Shown here one piece after another: positions 16,108 through 24,858 of a stretch of DNA of 64,000 nucleotides. The stretch is from NCBI GenBank assembly GCA_002711995.1, contig PASN01000009.1, positions 305,019 through 369,018 of the forward strand, given 5' to 3'. The translations under genes and the position numbers were made by a program. This DNA comes from Halobacteriovoraceae bacterium (GTDB taxonomy: Bacteria > Bdellovibrionota > Bacteriovoracia > Bacteriovoracales > Bacteriovoracaceae). Each line of letters begins with the position of its first letter. Position 1 is the stretch's first letter. The notes below the pieces were generated by a model. It searched no databases. It was given only the letters and a program-made list of their open reading frames with translations, and was not told the origin of the DNA.

Positions 16108-16964
16108 TTAAATGTTGCACTCACAGGGCAATGATCGCTAACTGATTTATAGCTCTCTCCGAGGTCATAATAGTTGGCGTCTCTACAGTTCGCTTTTTTG
16201 CAGTGGGCCCCCACAGCTAGCTTTTGCGGTCTTCCAAAGGTGTCAGTATAAACAATATGGTCCAGTGTTGAGGCCTCTTCTATTCCGTCATTGTAATCTC
16301 TTCCTCTCCAATAGGATGTGCAAGAGACCTTGTGCGCACTTGTGGAAGATGCAGAAGCGTCGAGGAATTCAGTAAAGTTTCGGTAATCCCTATCTCTGTG
16401 GTCAAAGCCCGTGGTGTTAAAATCTCCAAGAGCGACAACTCTCTTCAAACCTTTCACCTTTAGCTCTTTAATTATCTTGGCCACAGTCTTATATTGATTT
16501 GCTCGTCTAGCGTAGTTCCTAGAGCCGGATCCGGCCTTTAGGTGAACAGCAACCGCTGCAAATTTTTGAGAATTGTTTTCTTCAAAAACTGCAACCATGG
16601 CAGGCCTCAATGAGCCGCATGAGTTTCGAAATGCCTGGGATAGTCTGCTGTCCTCAATCGTTTTAGTGAGTTTGAGTTTTGAGCGTTTATAAAGAAAGCC
16701 CAACTTTTGTCGTCCACTTCCGCCACATTTGGATAAGAGCAATCCATAGTCCCTTAGCGCGACCTTCACAAACTTTCTAAATGATCTCTCATTGTGAATT
16801 TCTTGAACTGCCAAGAGGTCCGCATCCAGGTTGGAAATGATCTTTTTTAATAATGGTTTATTTGTTTCGTATCCAGATTTGTCAAAATTTCTAATGTTGT
16901 AGGTTGATATCTTAAGGGCGTGAGCACTTAGCCCAAACAGGAGCAATAAACTCAGGTACTTCAC
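16104..16964 (-). CDS. Secreted endonuclease/exonuclease/phosphatase (DNase I-like)
   Basis: 286 residues with a signal peptide of about 16 residues (LSLLLLFGLSAHA). The DNase I fold is intact: STYNIRNF, LLAVQEI (metal-binding Glu), VAVHLKAG, VVALGDFNTTG (Asp/Asn), TLDHIVYT and VSDHCPVSATF with the catalytic His near the end. Several cysteines fit an exported, disulphide-bonded enzyme. The product is probably a periplasmic or extracellular nuclease, which would suit a predator digesting prey DNA, but a phosphodiesterase role cannot be excluded. Its promoter must lie in the 151-base divergent gap before 17116. Confidence 0.82.
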   Translation of the reverse strand: MKYLSLLLLFGLSAHALKISTYNIRNFDKSGYETNKPLLKKIISNLDADLLAVQEIHNERSFRKFVKVALRDYGLLLSKCGGSGRQKLGFLYKRSKLKLTKTIEDSRLSQAFRNSCGSLRPAMVAVFEENNSQKFAAVAVHLKAGSGSRNYARRANQYKTVAKIIKELKVKGLKRVVALGDFNTTGFDHRDRDYRNFTEFLDASASSTSAHKVSCTSYWRGRDYNDGIEEASTLDHIVYTDTFGRPQKLAVGAHCKKANCRDANYYDLGESYKSVSDHCPVSATFK

Positions 16965-17115
16965 AAATCACCATCCTTAGTAATTGTTTTTATTGATTAA
17001 TATAAAACGGCCTGACCGGTTTATTTGCAACTAAAAACTTCTCACTTTGAAGCCGGTCTATGTTATTTTAAAATGAGTTATCTAATCTATTACGTTATTA
17101 CTGAGAGAAGGCCCT

Positions 17116-17910
17116 ATGAAAACTTTAATTCTATATACCGCTCTAACCACACTCCCTCTAGCATACGGTGACACCAAAGAGTGCTTAAGCGCGCGAGAAT
17201 ATATAACAACTGTCGAGTTTATGAAGTCTAATCCAGAGTTTCAGCTAAAACCTGACAAGATTCGTTGGTATGCAGATAAGGTTTCCACTGGATGTACGGG
17301 AGCATCTTCAAAATTTATTAAAGTAACCAGACTTCTTATGGGTGTCGGAGTGGACAGTGGATCTTCCCTTAAAGCAGCTCTTGAGTTTATAAATGTGGAT
17401 AAAGATGTTGTAACAACTTTTATAAAGGTTTTCGAAAAAACATACGAGGAAAAGTTTCTTGATTTAGACGCTGCAACGGCCATGAAGAACAGTCTAAGGC
17501 TTACTGCAAACTTTAAAGGAAATCCTGAAAATGCGGCGGAAGATTTTGAATCGGTTGCCTTGTATTGCAAAAACAATGAGGGTCTTGGACTAAGTTATAA
17601 GGATTGTTCTGACCTTGCTATGAAAGTGGCATTGTCTGGGGAGGAATTTGAAGAAGAGAATGGGGACAAATTTATTAAACTTTATGAGTTTATTGCTCTT
17701 GAAAGCGAAGGTCCCAGACTTACTGTTTCAGAGTCTTTAAAGATAGCTTCAGATCTGATGGTTAATGGGCCTAGGACATTTAAAAATTTCAAAACATCCT
17801 ACATATATGCAAAAAGTAAAGATGGTTTGGACCTGCCTCAGAAGCAGGCCCTGGAGTTAGCTATTAAGCTAGCGTCAAGATCTAGCTTAAAAGTTCCAAG
17901 CAAGAGCTAG
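17116..17910 (+). CDS. Secreted all-helical protein, unknown function
   Basis: 264 residues. Signal peptide LILYTALTTLPLAYG. The mature protein looks like repeated helical hairpins of about 45 residues that share a motif of the type LxxALxLAIKLA: FLDLDAATAMKNSLRLTA, LSYKDCSDLAMKVALSG, LTVSESLKIASDLMVNG, LPQKQALELAIKLAS. That periodicity suggests an alpha-solenoid. Four cysteines. No family recognised. AGAAGG precedes the ATG. The last 24 bases overlap the 3' end of the gene on the opposite strand. Confidence 0.65.
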   Translation: MKTLILYTALTTLPLAYGDTKECLSAREYITTVEFMKSNPEFQLKPDKIRWYADKVSTGCTGASSKFIKVTRLLMGVGVDSGSSLKAALEFINVDKDVVTTFIKVFEKTYEEKFLDLDAATAMKNSLRLTANFKGNPENAAEDFESVALYCKNNEGLGLSYKDCSDLAMKVALSGEEFEEENGDKFIKLYEFIALESEGPRLTVSESLKIASDLMVNGPRTFKNFKTSYIYAKSKDGLDLPQKQALELAIKLASRSSLKVPSKS

Positions 17911-18594
17911 CCCACTGGCATAGCCCTTATTGGTGTTAAAGATAGCTGGCGCTAGCGAAACAGGTGAGTAAATTTTCTTTTTATATTTCTCTTGTTCATC
18001 GGCCACTTCTTCCCAACGACTAGGGAAGAAAAACGATGCCAAAGAAACAGCAGCGGATACACTTGCAAGTGTTTTAGCCCTTTTTCCCTCGTCAGTTTCA
18101 TCATCAATAGCACCTTGCAGATTCAGGGAGGCCGCCAAGTTTGTGATTGCTCCTGCCCATCTTATCTTTTTTCCTATAGAGCGCAGTGAGTTTATTTTCT
18201 CTTCTGCGATTCTCTCTTTTAGAAGTTTTTCTCTTTTTGTCTTATAAGGCATTTTTCTCATTTTTACATAAGCGCTTCTATAAGGTCTATAATTCATACT
18301 GGCCCATACAGTGGCTGCAAGCCAGCCGGCCCCAACCGCCATTGAAACTTCCGCTGCATAGTCGTCCTCTTTGTCTTTTTCGATGTTGGAGCTTCCCAGA
18401 AAACCAGTGGTAAGAGTCATAATTGAGGCAATCTGAAGGGCCATATTCGATTTCCAAGCGTGTCCCTCTTCTGAGCGAACTTCCATTTTTATTCTTTCAG
18501 TTGCTCGTGGAACCACGTTTAGTTCTGGATAAGAAAAGTCCTGCGACTGTGCAAGTGTTGAAAATGTCATAATCAATAGTGCAATAAGTTTCAT
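17887..18594 (-). CDS. Exported or membrane protein, unknown function
   Basis: 235 residues. A signal peptide (LIALLIMTFSTLAQS) is followed by a polar segment and two or three glycine/alanine-rich hydrophobic stretches (about 52-67, 85-100 and 176-190), separated by a basic helical section (about 108-140). The ending NKGYASGLALAWNF, with a terminal Phe, is reminiscent of outer-membrane beta proteins, but the middle is helical. No family recognised. Convergent with the helical secreted gene (24-base overlap), divergent from the FecR-domain gene. Confidence 0.55.
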   Translation of the reverse strand: MKLIALLIMTFSTLAQSQDFSYPELNVVPRATERIKMEVRSEEGHAWKSNMALQIASIMTLTTGFLGSSNIEKDKEDDYAAEVSMAVGAGWLAATVWASMNYRPYRSAYVKMRKMPYKTKREKLLKERIAEEKINSLRSIGKKIRWAGAITNLAASLNLQGAIDDETDEGKRAKTLASVSAAVSLASFFFPSRWEEVADEQEKYKKKIYSPVSLAPAIFNTNKGYASGLALAWNF

Positions 18595-18605
18595 GTTCCC
18601 TCTTT

Positions 18606-18634
18606 TTGGAAAATATTCTCGTATTTAATATAAT
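18606..18634 (+). promoter_or_regulatory. Sigma-70 type promoter of the FecR-domain gene
   Basis: TTGGAA (18606-18611), a 17-base spacer, and a perfect TATAAT (18629-18634). The expected transcript starts about 30 bases before the ATG at 18672. Confidence 0.6.
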
Positions 18635-18671
18635 CTTATAGAAGAATTTGATTTTTTAAAGGCGGCCAAAA

Positions 18672-19445
18672 ATGTTTAAGCTATTCACATCTATCCTAAC
18701 TTTTTCAATAACTCTCTCGGCCATGGCCATTCCACACGTTGGAATCATAGTAAAAATGGAAGGCAAGGCCCAGCTTCTTACAGAGCCTAGCGACAAAGCA
18801 CCCTCAGGTGGAAAAAGCGCCTTGTTTGAAGGTGTTTACTACAAGGTTTTAAACGCTCGACTTGGAAGCAAAGTTAAAAATGGAAACATCCTCAGAACGA
18901 ATAAGGATTCAAAGGCGAAAATCGTATTCAAAAATGGTGACCAGTTTATGGTTGGGCAGGCAAGCGCCTTCAAAATCGACTGGAGTAGAAATTCGGTAAA
19001 AAAGAAGCCGGAAACAACTGTTGAATTAATGTATGGAGCTCTTAGGGGCGTTGTTGACAAGGAAGGGCCGAGAAAGAACTCCAAGTTTAAAACTCGCGAC
19101 GCAGTAATGGGGATAAGAGGGACAGACTTTCACCTGCTGCAGAAAGGAACAAGTGGAAACTCAGTACTGTCAGTGCTTCGTGGAAATGTTGAAGTTCAAG
19201 CTAAAAAGACCAATAGAAATGTAAGAGTTTCCAAAGGCTTTAGTGCGGAGGTTTCAAAAACTGGAAATTCTCCTAAAGTTAGTTTAATAAAGACGACCAA
19301 AGCTGACCTAATAAAAGTTCACAAAGATAGTGAGATAAAAAAGCCAAGGGCTGTAAGTGACGCAAAGGTGAAGATGGAAATTGAACAGCTTGAAAAAAAG
19401 GCCACCGAAAATGTTTTAAGAGATATCAATAGATATGAGCCATAG
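18672..19445 (+). CDS. Secreted FecR-domain protein, ended by an amber codon
   Basis: 257 residues up to a TAG at 19443-19445. A signal peptide ends at about residue 19. A FecR domain (about 55-165) follows: VKNGNILRTNKDSKAKIVFK, FMVGQASAFKID, VELMYGALRGVV, then SKFKTRDAVMGIRGTDFHLL and SVLRGNVEVQ. Such domains occur in sigma-factor regulators and in free periplasmic proteins; without a membrane segment or a sigma gene nearby, this one is probably a free periplasmic protein. It has a strong promoter (18606-18634). The same frame stays open and coding-like for 56 codons after the TAG, up to 19616, so the gene may be a nonsense allele or be read through. Confidence 0.75.
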   Translation: MFKLFTSILTFSITLSAMAIPHVGIIVKMEGKAQLLTEPSDKAPSGGKSALFEGVYYKVLNARLGSKVKNGNILRTNKDSKAKIVFKNGDQFMVGQASAFKIDWSRNSVKKKPETTVELMYGALRGVVDKEGPRKNSKFKTRDAVMGIRGTDFHLLQKGTSGNSVLSVLRGNVEVQAKKTNRNVRVSKGFSAEVSKTGNSPKVSLIKTTKADLIKVHKDSEIKKPRAVSDAKVKMEIEQLEKKATENVLRDINRYEP

Positions 19446-19616
19446 CTATACAAAGCCTTGAAAAAGAACAATGTGGAAGATGCTGAGGAGATTAACAAAA
19501 TTGTGGTTGGGAAGATCTTCAAAAAGGCTCCTAAGAAGCGACAAAAAGTTGGTATAGACACCTTAAACTTGGATGAGGACGCTTACGACGAGTATTTCAA
19601 AGACGGTGATTTTTAA
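19446..19616 (+). pseudogene. In-frame continuation of the FecR-domain gene after an amber stop
   Basis: The 56 codons after the TAG at 19443-19445 remain open, ending in TAA at 19614-19616. The translation (LYKALKKNNVEDAEEINKIV, later KKAPKKRQKVGIDTLNLDED) continues the charged helical style of the residues before the stop (MEIEQLEKKATENVLRDINR). The end falls 4 bases into the convergent MATE gene, a natural gene boundary. No ATG or ribosome-binding site restarts translation. The simplest reading is a recent nonsense mutation or a base-call error; readthrough is possible. Confidence 0.6.
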
Positions 19617-20935
19617 AAGATCTTCTGAATGTTGGCCCTTACGGTGAAAGTATATATTGCCAAGGCCGTGGCCAACACAGTTAATGAACTCGCTAGTCCA
19701 ATCCAAAGACCCATAACCCCCATGTCATTATAGAAGCTTAAGTATACACCCAAAGGAATACCAAAGAGCCAATACCCACAAAACACCATAATTGACGTGC
19801 TCATCGTCTTCTCTACCCCTCTTAGAATTCCGGCAAATGTTACTTGAAGTCCATCCACAATTTGAAACAATGCCACAACGAAGAGAAGTTGAATCCCAAG
19901 TTGAACAACTTTTTCATCCGCCGTTGTTAAAGACATTATTGCGGCGGGAAAGAGATAAAAAGTTGCTGCGGAAAAGCATGTAAACATGAGTGAAATGAAA
20001 AGGGCTGCTTTGGCGCTCAAATCAACAACAGAAAAGTTTTTAGCTCCATATCCACTGCCAACCTTAACTGCAACAGCACTCGAAATGGATAATGGAATCA
20101 TGAAGGTTATAGATGAAAGAGTCATGATGATATTATTGGTTGCGGCTTCAAGAATACCAAGTTTTCCAGAAAGCACACTGACAGCGCAGAAGGCCAGGAC
20201 CTCCATAAAAAACATGAATGCCACAGGTTGTCCAAAACGGTACATTTCTTTTATGAATGAAAAGGAGAGCTTCCCCCACTTTTCTCTAGATAGGTAGAGT
20301 AAAAGAGATGCGCAAAGAATAACTCGAATTAAGAAACTTGCAACTGCAAGACCTTTCTCCCCCATCCCCTCATAAGCACCTAGTCCAAAGACAAGAACAT
20401 AATTTAAAACCAAGTTTAAGGCCACAGCGACCAAGGCCATGAGATTTGGAACAACAACTTCCTCAAAGGCCTGAAGATATTCTTTCCCAGCCTGAAATGC
20501 CAAGGCGAACGGAAAAGACCAGGCAACAACCGACATGTAAAAGGTCACCGGTTCAATAAGTTCAGGTTGTATACCTATTAGATTTACGATTTCTCTTCCA
20601 AACAAGGAAGTCACGAGTGAAAGAATTAGACCTGCAATAATAGAATAAACCATTATGGATTTGAGAGAGGATCTCATTTTCTCTCCTTTTCCAAGCTTAA
20701 TAGCTAGAATTGGAGAAACTCCCATCATAAGACCAATACCGAAAAGAAATATTGGATTTATAAACCCGTTGGCAACTCCAATGGACGCTACCGCCTGGGT
20801 GGAATGCAATGAAGCGATATATACGTCCCCAGCTCCAATCAACATCTGGCCGAGCTGACCGATGATGATTGGAAAGGAGAGGACAAATAAGTCTTTTATT
20901 GTTTTAAATAAATTTGGGCTTGCTAGTCGTTGCAC
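19613..20935 (-). CDS. MATE family efflux transporter
   Basis: 440 residues and about 12 membrane segments, the standard size. The opening LSFPIIIGQLGQMLIGAGDVYIA is the conserved first helix and loop of NorM-like MATE proteins. GIGLMMGVSPILAIKLGKGE and the second-half AVAVKVGSGYGAKN are the matching internal repeat motifs. It exports organic cations, drugs or peptides using sodium or protons. The start is a GTG at 20935 that overlaps the preceding gene by 13 bases. Same-strand order TldD, TldE, membrane protein, MATE suggests one operon. Confidence 0.88.
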   Translation of the reverse strand: MQRLASPNLFKTIKDLFVLSFPIIIGQLGQMLIGAGDVYIASLHSTQAVASIGVANGFINPIFLFGIGLMMGVSPILAIKLGKGEKMRSSLKSIMVYSIIAGLILSLVTSLFGREIVNLIGIQPELIEPVTFYMSVVAWSFPFALAFQAGKEYLQAFEEVVVPNLMALVAVALNLVLNYVLVFGLGAYEGMGEKGLAVASFLIRVILCASLLLYLSREKWGKLSFSFIKEMYRFGQPVAFMFFMEVLAFCAVSVLSGKLGILEAATNNIIMTLSSITFMIPLSISSAVAVKVGSGYGAKNFSVVDLSAKAALFISLMFTCFSAATFYLFPAAIMSLTTADEKVVQLGIQLLFVVALFQIVDGLQVTFAGILRGVEKTMSTSIMVFCGYWLFGIPLGVYLSFYNDMGVMGLWIGLASSLTVLATALAIYTFTVRANIQKIF

Positions 20936-21459
20936 TTATCAATCTGTCGATATAGATAAAGATTGTTCTTTTTAAGATGCTCTTTAACCTGTTTATAAAG
21001 ACTTTGATCTGAGTACAGAGTCCCTATGGTAGAGCAAAACATCGTTTTATTTAAAAGGCTTAAGGCCTGTGAAGAGGACTCAACTGTCGTTTTACCCTGA
21101 CTTGCGGAGCTTTTAGTTTTATTCTTTTGGCTCCAATCAACAACGTTGTACTTGGTTTCCCAAGGCCAGCCAGCTAAGTATTCCTCATAGTAAATACTTA
21201 CCGTTTTGCCTTCGTAATTATACATTTCATTGGCAAGTTCATTGTTTCTAACGGAAAAATCAAAAGTTAAAAGATCACCAGAACCTAAATCCATGGTGCC
21301 TTCCCAAGTCTTAAGAATTTTTCCTTTTTTGCTCAGTTTAACCAAGTTTCCGGATCTCTTTCCTGTGGAAATAGGAAAGTCCCAAAGAATTAACTTGCCT
21401 ACAAACAGCAACGTCAAAACAACGATGGGTAAAATAATCTTAAATTTGATGCTCTTCAT
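20923..21459 (-). CDS. Single-pass membrane-anchored protein
   Basis: 178 residues. One N-terminal membrane segment (about 7-26) followed by a soluble domain. DFPISTGKRSGNLVKLSKKG and ILKTWEGTMDLGSGD, then YYEEYLAGWPWETKYNV, match from memory a small family common in Bacteroidetes and often mislabelled 6-phosphogluconate dehydrogenase. No function is known. A serine-rich linker (about 112-130) and a helical C-terminal part with two cysteines follow. It lies 1 base after TldE and overlaps MATE by 13 bases, so it is part of that operon. Confidence 0.6.
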   Translation of the reverse strand: MKSIKFKIILPIVVLTLLFVGKLILWDFPISTGKRSGNLVKLSKKGKILKTWEGTMDLGSGDLLTFDFSVRNNELANEMYNYEGKTVSIYYEEYLAGWPWETKYNVVDWSQKNKTKSSASQGKTTVESSSQALSLLNKTMFCSTIGTLYSDQSLYKQVKEHLKKNNLYLYRQIDKCND

Positions 21460-21460
21460 T

Positions 21461-22807
21461 TTAACTTCCCGCTATAGTCAACGCTTCAAACCTGATCATA
21501 GGAGCAAAAAAGCTCCGTCCAGAAGATGCTAAAGTCACATCCCCCAGGGCGTTGATGTTTTGTAGCATCTTATAAAAGTTTCCAGCAACAGTCACTCCAT
21601 TTACCGATTGAACTCTTTTTCCATCTTCAACTAGATAGCCCGAAGCTCCAAAAGAAAAATCCCCAGACATGAAGTTGAGACCAGAATGCAAACCTTGCAT
21701 ATTGCAAATCTCAAAATATTTTCCAGAAACAACCTTTTCAGACTTGTCGCCACCCTTTTGAATCACTGTGGTGGTTCCTGACACACCGAGTGGTCCCCTT
21801 GCACCCCTTGCGGCCCTAAATGTGTTTTCCGTCTTAAAGAACTTAGATGTTGCAGAATTATGAAGCAGATTTTTAAACACGCCGTTTTCAATTAAACTCA
21901 AATCGGATCTAACATAACCCTCAGAATCGAATGGACTTTTAAAAAAGCTTTGACTGTACATGGGCATATCCATGACATTCAGCTTCTCATTGGCAATTTT
22001 TTTACCAAGTTGCTCTATCATAGGATTGCTTTTTTCTTGAGCTCTCTTTCCAGAAAACATTCCTCGAAAAGCTCCAAACAAGCTCTCGAATTGATCAATA
22101 GAGAAGATCACATCATATTTCCCAGTTTTTAAAGGGCTAGCATCCAGCCAATTTCTAGAGTGTTCGTAGGCCTGTTCCACACACTTTTTCCAGTCCAGAT
22201 TTTTGTAGTGCTTGTCCACAGTTCCGTAATAAAACATTGAGTTCTTATCACCTTCTTTAAGAAGTGCGGAAGTGTAGCAGCTTACATAACTTTCATAGTC
22301 ATAAGCGAAAGTCCCAAGGGAGTTCAAGTAGTGTCCCTCAGTTGATGATTCTGAGAGTCCATTATAGGGAACGCCTTTAACTCTTTCATCTTTGCTTTTA
22401 ACCTCAGATTCAAGTTTTAAACAAAGGTCTATTTTGTCCTGAGCGGAAACTTCCCCCTCAACTGGCTCCAGGTCTCCTTTATGTACCAGATCTTCTTCAA
22501 CCGCGTGTTCAATGGTTTCAAACTCATTGACCTCGCCAAACTTGGAGTTTTCGATGGCCTTTACGGCAGTGTCGGCCAAGGCCTCGTCGTCAAAGGCCTC
22601 GGTATATGAAATTCCAACTCTGGAGTCTTTAATGACTCTTATTCCCGCGATTTTAGAGCCGCTCACCTTATAAGAATCAAGTTCTCCCTCTTGAGCACTC
22701 ATAGATAGAGACTTGCCTGTGTTAAAAATAACATCGCAGCTATCAGCGCCTTTTGCTGTGGCCATATCCACAAGTTTTTCCATTAATTTTTTATTATCTA
22801 AATTCAT
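21461..22807 (-). CDS. TldE/PmbA-type subunit
   Basis: 448 residues. PmbA/TldE family: the N-terminal half has AKGADSCDVIFNTGKSLSMS and VSGSKIAGIRVIKDSRVGIS, the C-terminal half the typical GARGPLGVSGTTTVIQKGGD and FMSGDFSFGASGYLVEDGKR. It lacks the HExxxH zinc site of TldD, as expected for the non-catalytic partner in the TldD/TldE heterodimer, which cleaves unfolded peptides; in E. coli it matures microcin B17 and degrades CcdA. It starts one base into the end of the TldD gene, so the two are coupled. Confidence 0.85.
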   Translation of the reverse strand: MNLDNKKLMEKLVDMATAKGADSCDVIFNTGKSLSMSAQEGELDSYKVSGSKIAGIRVIKDSRVGISYTEAFDDEALADTAVKAIENSKFGEVNEFETIEHAVEEDLVHKGDLEPVEGEVSAQDKIDLCLKLESEVKSKDERVKGVPYNGLSESSTEGHYLNSLGTFAYDYESYVSCYTSALLKEGDKNSMFYYGTVDKHYKNLDWKKCVEQAYEHSRNWLDASPLKTGKYDVIFSIDQFESLFGAFRGMFSGKRAQEKSNPMIEQLGKKIANEKLNVMDMPMYSQSFFKSPFDSEGYVRSDLSLIENGVFKNLLHNSATSKFFKTENTFRAARGARGPLGVSGTTTVIQKGGDKSEKVVSGKYFEICNMQGLHSGLNFMSGDFSFGASGYLVEDGKRVQSVNGVTVAGNFYKMLQNINALGDVTLASSGRSFFAPMIRFEALTIAGS

Positions 22808-24186
22808 TAAGCGTTTCCTCCAACCAAAATTTCGTCAACCTTCACCGGTGGTTGGCCAACTGTAACTGGAATTGAACCACTCACAGAGCCACACATTCCT
22901 GCGGCATAATCAAGTGAGTCGCCAACCATGGACATCTTTTTCATAATATCCTCGCCTTTGCCGATCAAAGTGGCTCCTTTAACAGGTTTCTCAATTTTTC
23001 CATTTTTAACTAGATAGCCCTCTTCAACAGCAAAATTGAATTCCCCAGTTCCAGGATTAACAGAGCCACCACCCATTGATTTCGCATAAATCCCATCATC
23101 CATAGTGGCGATCAAGTCTTCCAACTTGTGCGGGCCTGGCTCAATAAAAGTGTTTCTCATTCTTGAGGCCGGAGCAAACTTATATGATTGGCGTCTAGCG
23201 GAGCCGGTTCTTTTATGACCAGATTTTAGCTCTCCCATTCTATCGCTTAGGAAGTTTTCAAGTTTTCCGTTTTTAATCAACTGGGTCTTTTGAGTTGGCA
23301 TCCCTTCATCATCGATGGATAAACTTCCCCATAGATTGTCGATCGTTCCATCATCCACAGCGCTTAATGCTTCATGAGCGATCATTTCCTCTTTCTTATC
23401 CCAAAATACGGACGCTTTCTTTTGTACTGAAGTTGTCTCTAAAAGATGCCCACAGGCCTCATGAAATATTACTCCGCCAAACCCATTGTCGATAACCACC
23501 GGCTTTGTTCCAGCAGGACATGGATCGGCAAAAAGAATAGTGTGGGTTTTCTTACCGAGGTATTCAGCGATCCATTTCATGTCGAGGCCTTCAACAAACG
23601 AGTATCCACCTCTTGCGCCAGGGTTCCAAGAGCCACTCGTTTGGGCCTGTCCGTCACGGGCCACTGCATTTGCGGCCATTCTGCAGTAAGGCCTGCTCTC
23701 ACTTGCATGAAGACCTTCGCTGTCAAAGATTTCCACTTGTTGATTGTATTGAATTAAAGAGATATTCACCTGAGCTATGTGCTCGCCCTGATTCCTTACT
23801 AATTTATCAAGCTCTTTAAGCTTGGCCACCTTTTGATCAAGAGTGGCCGTTTTATCTTCAAAAGAGCCAATCATTGGGTATTCGTTGCTTGAGAACTTGG
23901 AAGCAAACGTTTTATTAGCGCTATTTTTAATTTGCGCGGCCAAGTTTCTAGTCAACTCTATAAGATCTTCTTTCTTGGCAGAGTTGGTGTATCCGTACAG
24001 ATATTGTTTTCCATATATAAGTCGCACACCTATTCCAAAATCAGTTCCAGATTGGATATCTTTAACTTTGGAACTATTAAATGAGAGGTTCTGAACATTT
24101 TTTCTTTCAACGAAAACGTCCGCAAAGTCAGCGCCAAGCGAGATGGCCTCATGCAATACGTCCGCGGCAATATTTTTATCAAGCAC
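22807..24186 (-). CDS. tldD: TldD-type metalloprotease subunit
   Basis: 459 residues. The zinc site HEACGH is at 242-247 (His242, Glu243, His247), and the third ligand is probably the Cys in AAGMCGSVSGSIPV near the end, as in E. coli TldD. The GARGGYSFVEGLDMKWI and RMRNTFIEPGPHKLEDLI motifs are typical. It starts at a GTG (24186) with AAGGAG seven bases upstream. TldD/TldE is a cytoplasmic protease for small unfolded or modified peptides. Here it heads an operon with TldE, a membrane-anchored protein and a MATE exporter. Confidence 0.9.
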   Translation of the reverse strand: MLDKNIAADVLHEAISLGADFADVFVERKNVQNLSFNSSKVKDIQSGTDFGIGVRLIYGKQYLYGYTNSAKKEDLIELTRNLAAQIKNSANKTFASKFSSNEYPMIGSFEDKTATLDQKVAKLKELDKLVRNQGEHIAQVNISLIQYNQQVEIFDSEGLHASESRPYCRMAANAVARDGQAQTSGSWNPGARGGYSFVEGLDMKWIAEYLGKKTHTILFADPCPAGTKPVVIDNGFGGVIFHEACGHLLETTSVQKKASVFWDKKEEMIAHEALSAVDDGTIDNLWGSLSIDDEGMPTQKTQLIKNGKLENFLSDRMGELKSGHKRTGSARRQSYKFAPASRMRNTFIEPGPHKLEDLIATMDDGIYAKSMGGGSVNPGTGEFNFAVEEGYLVKNGKIEKPVKGATLIGKGEDIMKKMSMVGDSLDYAAGMCGSVSGSIPVTVGQPPVKVDEILVGGNA

Positions 24187-24269
24187 CTTGAACTCCTTTT
24201 CGATATGATCTACATAGTATAACGACTAGTTCTCTTGCTGCATAGGCGGCTAAATTTGAAGGATTTACT

Positions 24270-24857
24270 ATGAAATATAAAAGAATAGGTGTTATGTGCG
24301 GCTCTAGTGAAGCCTGCGATCAACACTTCCTGGATCTTGCGACTAATGTTGGCAAGGCCCTCGGAAGCTTTGGCCATGAAATCGTTTATGGTGGAGGCGC
24401 AAAAGGATTAATGAGAAGAGTCGCTGATGGAGCTCTTGAGCAAGGTGCCAGAGTGGATGGCTACATACCGGACTTTATGATTCAAGTAGAATGGGAACAT
24501 AAAGAATTAACTCACCTCCATGTGACCAAAGATATGGCCGACAGAAAAGATAAGATGAGAAGGTTCACCGACGCCACTATTTTTCTTCCGGGCGGTTGTG
24601 GAACAATGGAAGAGTTCTTTGAGTGGTTAAGCTGCAAGCGACTGGGTCAATATGTTGGTCCTTTAGTTATAATTAATCATAAAGGATATTATGACCCTCT
24701 TATTAAACTTCTAGAAAACATGCAGAAAGAAAAATTTCATGCCCCACATCACGAGAGTATGTGGTCTGTTGCAAATGGAGTTGAAGATTTGGTTAAGGTT
24801 TTAGACGATGCTCCAGCATGGAGTTCGGACGCTATAAAGAATGCAGCGGTAAAATAA
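24270..24857 (+). CDS. LOG family phosphoribohydrolase
   Basis: 195 residues, Rossmann-like LOG (Lonely Guy) fold. Motifs: VMCGSSEAC at the N-terminus, GHEIVYGGGAKGLMRRVADG, and the signature FLPGGCGTMEEFFEW with DMADRKDKM upstream. LOG enzymes hydrolyse cytokinin or purine nucleoside 5'-monophosphates to the free base and ribose 5-phosphate; in most bacteria the physiological role is nucleotide salvage. AAGGAT precedes the ATG. It is the first gene of a run with greB and cca, with 1 to 3 bases between genes. Confidence 0.85.
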   Translation: MKYKRIGVMCGSSEACDQHFLDLATNVGKALGSFGHEIVYGGGAKGLMRRVADGALEQGARVDGYIPDFMIQVEWEHKELTHLHVTKDMADRKDKMRRFTDATIFLPGGCGTMEEFFEWLSCKRLGQYVGPLVIINHKGYYDPLIKLLENMQKEKFHAPHHESMWSVANGVEDLVKVLDDAPAWSSDAIKNAAVK

Positions 24858-24858
24858 A

